Part shown: positions 25,510-32,282 of the stretch, in pieces
How positions within the stretch are numbered: the first letter of the stretch is position 1
Layout of the letters: each line of letters begins with the position of its first letter
DNA from: Thermoleophilia bacterium
Lineage (GTDB): Bacteria > Actinomycetota > Thermoleophilia > Miltoncostaeales > Miltoncostaeaceae
NCBI GenBank assembly: GCA_017882585.1
Contig: JADGPF010000085.1
Coordinates: 1-44,005, forward strand
DNA: 44,005 bases
Direction of reading: 5' to 3'
Position numbers and translations under genes: made by a program
The notes under the pieces: model-generated
What the model was told of the DNA's origin: nothing
What the model saw: the letters and a program-made list of their open reading frames with translations, nothing else
Databases searched by the model: none

Positions 25510-26045
25510 TCCGAGGTGAACTGCTCCTTGGCAAATACGAGCCGGGCGCGGTACGCGCACTCATAGAGCGAGGTGAGTTTCTGCTCGGCCCGCGCGACCG
25601 ACAGACGATCGAGTCCGGGGCTCGCGACCACCCACAGGGCCGACGGCGGCACCGCGCGCGCCACTTCTACGACGACCCGCGCGGCGATGTTCGGGTCCTC
25701 GACGTCAGGGTCCGCGCCGTCTACGACGACGACCATGGCCTCGTCGGGGCCGAACCGGTAGACCCCGCCGGGCACGGGTCCAGCAGTTTCAAAGATGCGG
25801 GCACCCGCGGCCGCGACCGCTGCCGGGTCCGTCGGCGCGGTCGCCTTGACGGCCCGGTACGGTGCCGCGGCCACGGCCGCCGCAACGGTGTCCGGCGTAT
25901 CGTGCAGCGCCCCGGAGCTGACGACGTCCACCCCGATCGTCACCAGCCGCTGCGCCCAGTCGGGCGGTCCCGGCAACCCGCCGAGGGCGATCGTCGCCAA
26001 CGCCGGCAACTGGATCCCGAGGCGCTCGAGTTCGTGACGTCGCAT
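25506..26045 (-). CDS. Short UROD/MetE-like domain protein
   Basis: The 179-residue product has alternating strand-helix segments ([54 protein letters not shown]) reminiscent of the MetE/uroporphyrinogen-decarboxylase TIM barrel, especially the closing LWV-x-GL-x-KL helix region. It is about half a barrel, and the HxC...C zinc ligands of MetE are not visible, so methyl transfer is doubtful. Start ATG 26045 is chosen as the first Met near the conserved part; track Met 26240 adds a low-complexity basic region. Its TAG overlaps the metH TAG within CTAG on the opposite strand. The family call is tentative; the ORF itself looks real. Confidence 0.55.
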   Translation of the reverse strand: MRRHELERLGIQLPALATIALGGLPGPPDWAQRLVTIGVDVVSSGALHDTPDTVAAAVAAAPYRAVKATAPTDPAAVAAAGARIFETAGPVPGGVYRFGPDEAMVVVVDGADPDVEDPNIAARVVVEVARAVPPSALWVVASPGLDRLSVARAEQKLTSLYECAYRARLVFAKEQFTSD

Positions 26046-26164
26046 CGGCAGGCATGCTGCCAGATCCGGAGCGCTCACGGCGACCGGGTGCGATCGGCAT
26101 GCCCGACGCGCCGCCCCCGGGCGCGACCGGATGGTCATGGGGGACAACTCGGGCCGAAATACTG

Positions 26165-26186
26165 CCCCAGGACCGGTATCCTGGGG
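26165..26186. promoter_or_regulatory. Inverted repeat, operator candidate upstream of pckA
   Basis: CCCCAGGA-CCGGTA-TCCTGGGG has perfect 8-bp arms around a 6-bp centre, about 70 bp before the pckA ATG in the divergent region with the MetE-like gene. The right arm overlaps TATCCT (26177-26182), which fits a -10 TANNNT. It could be an operator for a carbon-source regulator or a hairpin in a leader RNA. Confidence 0.5.
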
Positions 26187-26197
26187 CCTTACTGGTT

Positions 26198-26212
26198 GCG
26201 GGCCAAACCCGC
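26198..26212 (+). repeat. Second small hairpin in the pckA leader
   Basis: GCGGG-CCAAA-CCCGC has 5-bp arms with a 5-nt loop, between the operator-like repeat and the pckA ribosome-binding site. It would fold in the 5' leader if transcription starts near 26190. Its role is unknown and chance is possible. Confidence 0.3.
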
Positions 26213-26256
26213 GATCAGGCAAACTGTCGGGTTCTGACACCTATTACGGAGGGCAC

Positions 26257-27825
26257 ATGGCAACTGAGGTCGGTGAACGCGCAGCCGCGCTGCTCGAGGC
26301 GAATGGTCTGGCCCCAACGGGAACGGTGTTTTGGGACCTGTCGACTGAGGTCCTCTACGAACACGCGATCAACAACGGATCGGCCCGTTTGGCCCACGGC
26401 GGCGCGCTTGCCGTTACCACCGGTGTCCACACCGGCCGGTCGCCCAAGGACAAGTTCATCGTCAAGGAGCCCGGGAGCGAGGCCCGCGTGGCCTGGGGGG
26501 CCATCAACCAGTCGATCGACCCCGAGCACGCCGCCAAGCTCGGTGCAGATCTGCGCGCGCACCTCAACGCCGTGCCACAACTCTATGTGCTCAACGCCCG
26601 CGTGGGTGCGGACCCGACGCACGGCATCATCTTGCGTCTGGTGAGCGAGAGCGCCTGGCATGCGCTGTTCACCAAGAGCCTGTTTATCGACCTCACCGAC
26701 GAGGAGCGGGCCAGCCTGGCCGCCCCGGACGGTGTGATCCTCCACGCGCCGAGCTTTGGGGCCGACCCGGCGGTCCACAAGACGCGCCAAGGCAACTTCG
26801 TGGTGATGAACCTCTCCGCAGGAGAGATCCTCATCGGCGGCACCGAGTACGCCGGCGAGATCAAGAAATCAGCGTTCACGCTAATGAACGACCGTCTGCC
26901 GCTCGAGGGCGTACTGCCGATGCACTGTTCGGCCAACGTCGGCCCCAACGGCGACGTTGCCGTGTTCTTCGGCCTGTCGGGCACCGGTAAGACGACGCTC
27001 TCGACGGATTCGACCCGACCGCTCATCGGTGACGACGAGCACGGCTGGTCGGACCAGGGCGTGTTCAACTTCGAAGGCGGCTGCTACGCCAAGGTGATCG
27101 GGCTATCCGCGCAGGCGGAGCCGGAGATCTACGCGACCACGCGGATGTTCGGCACGGTGCTCGAGAATGTCGTCATGGATCCGGACACCCGGATCATCGA
27201 CCTCGACGATGACTCGTTGACCGAGAACACCCGAGGCGCCTACCCGCTCGAGTCGGTTCCGAACGCGGTCCCCGAGAAGCGTGCCGGCCAGCCGACGAAC
27301 ATCGTCATGCTGACCTGTGACGCGTTCGGCGTGCTGCCGCCCGTCGCCAAGCTCTCTCCCGAGCAGGCCATGCAAATGTTCCTTGCCGGCTACACGGCCA
27401 AGGTGGCCGGTACCGAGATCGGCGTGACCGAGCCGCAGGCCACGTTCAGCTCCTGCTTTGGTGCCCCCTTCCTCCCGCAGCCGCCGAAGGTCTATGCGGC
27501 GCTGCTCAAGGACCGGATCGAGCACTACGGCGTCGATGTCTGGCTTATCAACACCGGCTGGACCGGTGGCGGCGCCGGCGTCGGCAACCGTATGCCGATC
27601 AAGGTCAGCCGCGCCGTGGTGCGCGGGGCGGTGTCGGGCGAGCTCGCCGACGCGGCAACCCGCACCGATCCGATCTTCGGGTTCGCGGTGCCGGTCGCCA
27701 TCGAGGGCGTCGAGCCGTCACTGCTCGATCCCAAAAGCACCTGGCCGGACCCGGCCGCCTACGACGAGACGGCGACCAAACTGGCCGCCGACATCGTGGC
27801 CAACGCCGAAAAGGCCGGCCAGTAG
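26257..27825 (+). CDS. pckA: Phosphoenolpyruvate carboxykinase (ATP)
   Basis: PckA converts oxaloacetate and ATP to PEP and CO2, the entry to gluconeogenesis. Diagnostic segments are TGRSPKDKFIV, MHCSANVG, the P-loop GLSGTGKTTLS followed by LIGDDEHGW, ENTRGAYPLE and INTGWTGGGAGVGNRMPI. The P-loop and LIGDDEHGW arrangement identify the ATP-dependent type. ATG 26257 follows a strong ACGGAGGGC Shine-Dalgarno and gives 522 residues; the track start at 26131 lies before the promoter-like repeat. A strong hairpin follows the stop. The class I aldolase fbaB at 36.8 kb is another glycolysis/gluconeogenesis gene in the window. Confidence 0.96.
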   Translation: MATEVGERAAALLEANGLAPTGTVFWDLSTEVLYEHAINNGSARLAHGGALAVTTGVHTGRSPKDKFIVKEPGSEARVAWGAINQSIDPEHAAKLGADLRAHLNAVPQLYVLNARVGADPTHGIILRLVSESAWHALFTKSLFIDLTDEERASLAAPDGVILHAPSFGADPAVHKTRQGNFVVMNLSAGEILIGGTEYAGEIKKSAFTLMNDRLPLEGVLPMHCSANVGPNGDVAVFFGLSGTGKTTLSTDSTRPLIGDDEHGWSDQGVFNFEGGCYAKVIGLSAQAEPEIYATTRMFGTVLENVVMDPDTRIIDLDDDSLTENTRGAYPLESVPNAVPEKRAGQPTNIVMLTCDAFGVLPPVAKLSPEQAMQMFLAGYTAKVAGTEIGVTEPQATFSSCFGAPFLPQPPKVYAALLKDRIEHYGVDVWLINTGWTGGGAGVGNRMPIKVSRAVVRGAVSGELADAATRTDPIFGFAVPVAIEGVEPSLLDPKSTWPDPAAYDETATKLAADIVANAEKAGQ

Positions 27826-27836
27826 CACGATGCCCG

Positions 27837-27872
27837 ATGTCCCGGGGTGCGTCGACGCGCACCCCGGGACAT
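27837..27872. terminator. Strong bidirectional hairpin between pckA and the crotonase gene
   Basis: ATGTCCCGGGGTGCG and CGCACCCCGGGACAT form a perfect 15-bp stem with the 6-nt loop TCGACG, 11 bp past the pckA stop and 7 bp from the convergent crotonase stop. No U-tract follows on either strand, so it fits the U-less hairpin terminators described for high-GC actinobacteria, or an mRNA 3'-end protector. Confidence 0.75.
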
Positions 27873-27879
27873 GCGCGCG

Positions 27880-28710
27880 TCATCCGGCGTCGTGCCGTGG
27901 CGCGCCGTCGCCCGCGGACGGAAGCGCCCACCGGGGCGCGCGACGTTCGCGGAATGCCGCGAGGCCCTCGGCAAACTCCGCCGAGGCATACGCCTCGAGC
28001 CGGATGCGCTCGATCGTCGCGGCAGCTTCTGGCGCGGGGGCGCCGGCAAGCAGTGTGATCGCCGCGCGGGTCCCGGCAGCCGCCGTCGGCGCCGCCCGAA
28101 TGACGTCGGCGACCGTGTCGGCGACTGCGCTCGTGAGCTCCCCGGCCGGGACGATCTGATCGACTAGCCCGATCACCAGTGCGCGCTCCGCGGACACCGG
28201 CCGTCCGGTCAGAAACAGCTGACGGGTGCGGGCAGGTCCCAAGATGGCCAGGAACTGGGCCAGGCCCTCAGGCGCGTAGACCACTCCCAAGCGCGTCGCG
28301 GGCATCCCAAGTTGGGCCGCGTCGCTGGCGATCCTCCAGTCGCAGGCGACCGCCAGCTCGAGCCCCCCGCCGAACGCGGCGCCGTTGATGGCGGCGACGA
28401 CCGGGCACGGACACGTTGCGATGGCCGCCGTGGCGCCACGCAACAGCTCCTCGCCCCGCCTGAGCCGCTCTGCGAGCGCCGGACCCGTTCGGTCACCGAG
28501 ATCAAGACCTGACGAGAAGTGGCGCGTGCCCGATCCGGTCAGCACGATTACGCGCACGTCCGGGCGCGGGCGCTCGACACGGCGCACAATCGCCCGGAGG
28601 ATGTCGTCGGTGATCGCGTTGGCGCGGTCCGGGTTGTGAATCCGCATCACGATCGCACGGGTGTCTTCTTCGATGAGCAACCCGGGTGTGGACGGAATCT
28701 GCGGTGGCAT
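27880..28710 (-). CDS. Enoyl-CoA hydratase/isomerase (crotonase) family protein
   Basis: The crotonase fold is clear. One oxyanion-hole segment is HFSSGLDL, and the second is NGAAFGGGLELAVACDWRIAS. The Glu equivalent to rat hydratase Glu144 is in GGLELAV, but the position equivalent to Glu164 (QPEI) is Ala in GMPATRLG. Classical hydration chemistry is therefore uncertain, and isomerase, thioesterase or another crotonase reaction is possible. The 276-residue length is usual. ATG 28710 has a GAGGA ribosome-binding site. It is convergent with pckA across the hairpin, and its 5' end overlaps the panE pseudogene on the other strand. Confidence 0.88.
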   Translation of the reverse strand: MPPQIPSTPGLLIEEDTRAIVMRIHNPDRANAITDDILRAIVRRVERPRPDVRVIVLTGSGTRHFSSGLDLGDRTGPALAERLRRGEELLRGATAAIATCPCPVVAAINGAAFGGGLELAVACDWRIASDAAQLGMPATRLGVVYAPEGLAQFLAILGPARTRQLFLTGRPVSAERALVIGLVDQIVPAGELTSAVADTVADVIRAAPTAAAGTRAAITLLAGAPAPEAAATIERIRLEAYASAEFAEGLAAFRERRAPRWALPSAGDGAPRHDAG

Positions 28711-29479
28711 CGGTCCTCATAACGTCGGGACATCCTTGGCCCGTGACGGCCACGAGATCACCGTCGTCACACGCGCTCCGCATCTGGACGCCCTGCACGC
28801 CCGCCGTGCGGTCGTCGTCCGGGAGGCCGACGGGGTTGAGTGGATCGCGCCGGTGACCCCGCCCTACGCCCGGGTGTGACCCCGTCATCGTCACGGCCAA
28901 GTCGCAGCACACCTTACAGGCGGCCCGATCACTGCAGTCGGTATTGACACCGGGTACGATCGTGATCTCCCTGCAAAACCGCCTCGAGAACGTCGGCCCT
29001 CTGCGCGCCGCACTCCACGCCGCCCGCGCCGTTGGCGAGGTTGGTGTGTGTGTCGGCCTGCAGATCGTCCGTGCCGGTGCGCTCGATCGCCGCGGTGAGG
29101 TCCAAGTGATGAGCGGCGACCCGGGCCTGAGCGCTCGGGCGCCGTCGATCGGGTCGTCGCGATCGACGCCCGGTCGTGGAATGTCGAGGTCACCGACCGG
29201 ATCATCGGCGCCCGGTCGGCCACGCTACCGTGGAGCGTCTGGTTCAACGCAGTCCGTGCGATCACGGGCGCAACTACCGGCGAGGCCCGCCCGACAGCTG
29301 ACTCTGCGGTGCTGGTCGGTCGGGCCCACGTCGCAGAATCCCGACCCCCGTCGATACACGACCGTACGGCGTGGTCGCCCTTTCAGATCGGCTGCGTCAC
29401 CGACCGGACCGCCGCGTTCGGGCGATTGGCCGGCGCCGCACCGCGCACGGCGGCGATGCGGTGCTCAGCCGCCGAGTGA
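28673..29479 (+). pseudogene. Frameshifted 2-dehydropantoate 2-reductase (PanE/ApbA) remnant
   Basis: Three consecutive pieces in two frames rebuild a ketopantoate reductase. Frame of 28673: GGIGPHNVGTSLARDGHEITVV and APHLDALHARR (NADP-binding half). Then, after a shift near 28870, frame of 28944: CDPVIVTAKSQHTLQAA and TPGTIVISLQNRLENVGPL, the counterpart of the LQNG loop. After a return shift near 29140: ATLPWSVWFNAVRAITGATTGE and PPSIHDR, matching the C-terminal domain. The catalytic Lys of the W-x-K-L motif is not conserved, and LQNG reads LQNR, so decay is advanced. Its end overlaps the ddl 3' end on the opposite strand. Sequencing error alone would not explain the lost residues. Confidence 0.8.
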
Positions 29480-30412
29480 CGCGTCGGCGAGCACGCGCTC
29501 GATGACCTCGTCGAACGACAGACCGGCGGCCGTCGCGGCCTTGGGGAGCAGGCTCGTGTCGGTCATCCCGGGGATCGGGTTGATCTCGAGCACCCAGACC
29601 TGTTCGTCGGCGTCGACGATCATGTCCACCCGTCCGAAGCCGCGACAGCCGAGCGCCGCGTAGCAGGCGAGTGCGGTTTGGGCGACCTCGTCGGCCAGCT
29701 CCGGACGCAGGTCGGCGGGCGCGACCAGCTCGGTCATGCCGGGCGTGTAGCGCGCCTCGAAGTCGTAGAAGTCACCGCTCAATACCGCCTCGACCGCCGG
29801 CAGCGCCTCAGGGTCGTCGGTGCCGAGCACCGTCACCGCGATCTCCCGGCCGCGCACGAAGCGCTCCAACAGCACATGGTCATCGAAGCTCAGCGCCGTC
29901 ATCAACGCGCGCGGGACATCGTTTGGCTCACGGGCCACCGTGATTCCAAGCGCCGAGCCCTGCTTGGCGGGCTTGACCACCAGCGGCAGCCCGAGCCGGG
30001 TCTCGATCTCCATCAGGGCGTCCGCCGCACCCAGTTCGCGAAAAGCGCTCTCACCGAAGGCGAACGCCGGGGGCGTCGCGATGCCGGCGTTCGCAAACAC
30101 GGCCTTGGCCATGACCTTGTCCATCGCGCGCGCGCATGCCTGCACGCCGGAACCGGTGTAGGGGATGTCGAGGATCTCCAGCAGTTCCTGGACCGTCCCG
30201 TCCTCGCCGCCTTTGCCGTGCATGGCGACGAACACGACGTCCGGCCGCTCGGCGCGCAAAGTCCGCACGAGGCTCGGGTCGGCATCGACTGGGATCACCT
30301 CATGACCAAGGCGCCGCAGCGCGGCCTCGACGTTGGCGCCGGATCGCAGGCTCACCTCACGCTCCATCGAGCGCCCGCCCTTGAGCACCGCAACGCGCCG
30401 CGGGCCGCTCAC
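29465..30412 (-). CDS. ddl: D-alanine--D-alanine ligase
   Basis: Ddl makes the D-Ala-D-Ala dipeptide for peptidoglycan precursors. The N-terminal VAVLKGGRSMEREVSLRSG and MHGKGGEDGTVQ are signature segments. The ATP-grasp core has LPLVVKPAKQGSALGI and the metal-binding GFGRVDMIVD...VLEINPIPGMTDTSLLPK. The 315-residue length is normal. The GTG start at 30412 overlaps the aminotransferase stop (GTGA), so ddl should be translated from the aminotransferase mRNA. No other peptidoglycan gene is nearby. Confidence 0.95.
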   Translation of the reverse strand: MSGPRRVAVLKGGRSMEREVSLRSGANVEAALRRLGHEVIPVDADPSLVRTLRAERPDVVFVAMHGKGGEDGTVQELLEILDIPYTGSGVQACARAMDKVMAKAVFANAGIATPPAFAFGESAFRELGAADALMEIETRLGLPLVVKPAKQGSALGITVAREPNDVPRALMTALSFDDHVLLERFVRGREIAVTVLGTDDPEALPAVEAVLSGDFYDFEARYTPGMTELVAPADLRPELADEVAQTALACYAALGCRGFGRVDMIVDADEQVWVLEINPIPGMTDTSLLPKAATAAGLSFDEVIERVLADASLGG

Positions 30413-31698
30413 CGGCCGCCGCCAAGTGCACGCTGCAGGTCGATCATGGCCTCGATGGCCGCACCGATGCGCGCGACGCCCTCGGCGATCACGTCCTCGC
30501 GCGCCCCGGAAAAATTCAATCGCATGCTGTTGCGCCCCTGGCCGTCGAGGAAAGCCGCTTCACCGGGTACGAAGGCCACCTGGTGGCGCTCGATGGCGCG
30601 CGCGAGCAGCTCACCGGTGTCGATGTACTCGGGCAGCGTCGCCCAGACGAACAATCCGCCCTCTGGACGCGTCCAGGTCGCCTCGCCCGGAAAGTGCTGG
30701 TCCAGAGCCGCGAGCATCGCGTCGCGCCGGCTCCGGTAGATCGCGTTGAGCCGCCCAACGTGCTCGCGCCAGTCGATCCGGCGCAGATACTCGAGGATGA
30801 AGCGCTGTGACATGGTCGAGCTGCACAGGTCGATCGCCTGCTTGCCGAGGTTCATCTTGCGCAGGATCGGGGCGGGTGCGGCCACCCAGCCGATGCGCAT
30901 TCCCGGCGCGAGGATTTTCGAGAACGTCGAAAGGTAGATCACCCCGCCGGCGCCGCCGTCGAGCTCCCAGAGGCTGGGAAGCGACTCGCCCTCGTAGCGG
31001 ACGGGCCCGTACGGGTTGTCCTCGACAAGCAGCACGTCGCGGTCCGCGGCGAGGGCCACCAGGCGCTCGCGCCGATGCCGCGCCATCGTCACTCCACCGG
31101 GGTTGTGGAAGTTCGGGATCGTGTAGATCAACTTCGGCTTTTGTCCCTGCGCAGCGAGGAGGTCCAGCTGCTCCTCAAGCAGGTCGATCGACATGCCGTG
31201 AGAGTCGATCGGGATATGGATGACCCGCGCCTGATAGGTGGTCAGCGTCGGCACGGCGCCGGGATAGGTCGGCCCCTCGGCGATGACGATGTCACCCGGG
31301 TCGATGAAGGTGCGGATCGCAAGCGCGATCGCCTGCTGGCCCCCCGCAGTCACCAGCACGCCGTCGGGCTGGGCGATCATCCCATCCTCGGCCATGAGCC
31401 GGCAAATCGCCTCGCGCAGCTCCACGAGCCCCTCGGTCGGGCCGTACTGCAGCGACGACGCCCGATGGTCGCTTGCGACCGCGCGCCAGACTTCCTCGTA
31501 GACCTCGGCCGGAAACGATTCGGTGTCCGGGAAGCCACCGGCCAGCGAGATGATCTCGGGCCGCTCGGAGAGCGACATCAGATCACGCATCGCCGACGAC
31601 TTGATGCCTGTCGCGCGCGCAGCAAACCGATCCTCGAAGCGCGAAGGATCCCGCGGGACGGTGCGATCGGCCGTGGAGGCTCCCTTTGTGTCGTTCAT
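30409..31698 (-). CDS. PLP-dependent class I/II aminotransferase (2-aminoadipate/LysN-like)
   Basis: The fold-type I aminotransferase signatures are clear: SLAGGFPDTESFP, LQYGPTEGLVELREAI, TIPNFHNPGGVTMA, LLVEDNPYGPVRYEG, the PLP-lysine in LSTFSKILAPGMRIGW, and RLNFSG near the C terminus with the carboxylate-binding Arg. The GGFPD and YGPTEG style places it with 2-aminoadipate/aromatic aminotransferases (LysN, MocR catalytic domain), but it has no HTH domain. Substrate cannot be read from the sequence. ATG 31698 gives 429 residues; the track ORF extends to 32298 through GtrA. It is the first gene of a two-gene unit with ddl, divergent from the gtrA cluster. Confidence 0.88.
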   Translation of the reverse strand: MNDTKGASTADRTVPRDPSRFEDRFAARATGIKSSAMRDLMSLSERPEIISLAGGFPDTESFPAEVYEEVWRAVASDHRASSLQYGPTEGLVELREAICRLMAEDGMIAQPDGVLVTAGGQQAIALAIRTFIDPGDIVIAEGPTYPGAVPTLTTYQARVIHIPIDSHGMSIDLLEEQLDLLAAQGQKPKLIYTIPNFHNPGGVTMARHRRERLVALAADRDVLLVEDNPYGPVRYEGESLPSLWELDGGAGGVIYLSTFSKILAPGMRIGWVAAPAPILRKMNLGKQAIDLCSSTMSQRFILEYLRRIDWREHVGRLNAIYRSRRDAMLAALDQHFPGEATWTRPEGGLFVWATLPEYIDTGELLARAIERHQVAFVPGEAAFLDGQGRNSMRLNFSGAREDVIAEGVARIGAAIEAMIDLQRALGGGR

Positions 31699-31785
31699 CG
31701 CGGCCCCATATCCGTCCCCGAACCGTACGCGGTACATGGATGGTCTGCCCGGAGGCGCGTTCGCATACCGGCAGGTAGTGCCTGA

Positions 31786-31791
31786 TAACTT
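31786..31791 (+). promoter_or_regulatory. Possible -10 element for the gtrA-glycosyltransferase cluster
   Basis: TAACTT within CTGATAACTTTG (TANNNT) ends 9 bp before ATG 31801. No clear -35 is visible. It lies in the 102-bp divergent gap shared with the aminotransferase-ddl unit. Confidence 0.35.
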
Positions 31792-31800
31792 TGCACGACC

Positions 31801-32268
31801 ATGGTCAGCGGCCAAGCTCCGGAGACTCTGGCGCAACCGACGAGTCCCGTCCGCCCAAATGCGCTGAGCATCTCCCGTATCCGCCATGCCGGTCGCGCGG
31901 CATGGCTCCAACTCCTGAAGTTCTGCATCGTCGGAGCCTCGGGCTACGTCGTGAACCTCATCGTGTACTACGCGCTGATCCACTGGGTCGGCGCGCAGTA
32001 CCTGGTGGCGTCCGTGATCGCGTTCCTTGTCGCCTGGCTGAATAATTTCGCCCTCAACCGCCAATGGACCTTCCCCAAGGTCGGCTCGTCGCCGGTCAAG
32101 CAAGCCGCCAAGTACATGATCGTCAGCGTCATCGGCCTGGTCGTGAACCTCGGCATCTTGTGGGGCTTGGTCAACATCGGCACGGACACGCTGCTCGCAC
32201 AGGCCATCGCGATCGCCGCCGTGACGCCGCTGACGTTCCTGCTTACCAGGAGTTGGGCGTTCCGCTGA
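31801..32268 (+). CDS. GtrA-family membrane protein
   Basis: GtrA proteins are four-helix membrane proteins proposed to flip polyprenyl-phosphate-linked sugars. After a ~35-residue N-terminal extension the product shows LLKFCIVGASGYVVNLIVYYAL, VASVIAFLVAWLNNFALNRQWTFP, a third helix VSVIGLVVNLGILWGLV, and FLLTRSWAFR, all hallmark GtrA segments (the N-x-x-WTF and R-x-W-x-F motifs). Total length is 155 residues. It is directly upstream of three polytopic glycosyltransferase-like genes, which supports a role in building an extracytoplasmic glycan. Confidence 0.92.
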   Translation: MVSGQAPETLAQPTSPVRPNALSISRIRHAGRAAWLQLLKFCIVGASGYVVNLIVYYALIHWVGAQYLVASVIAFLVAWLNNFALNRQWTFPKVGSSPVKQAAKYMIVSVIGLVVNLGILWGLVNIGTDTLLAQAIAIAAVTPLTFLLTRSWAFR

Positions 32269-32282
32269 CAATAGGCGGGCGG

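Noticed and set aside
28944-29663. 239-residue + ORF between the crotonase and ddl
   Set aside because: Only its first ~65 residues match PanE. It then leaves the PanE frame and continues antisense into ddl, so it is part of the pseudogene and not an intact gene.
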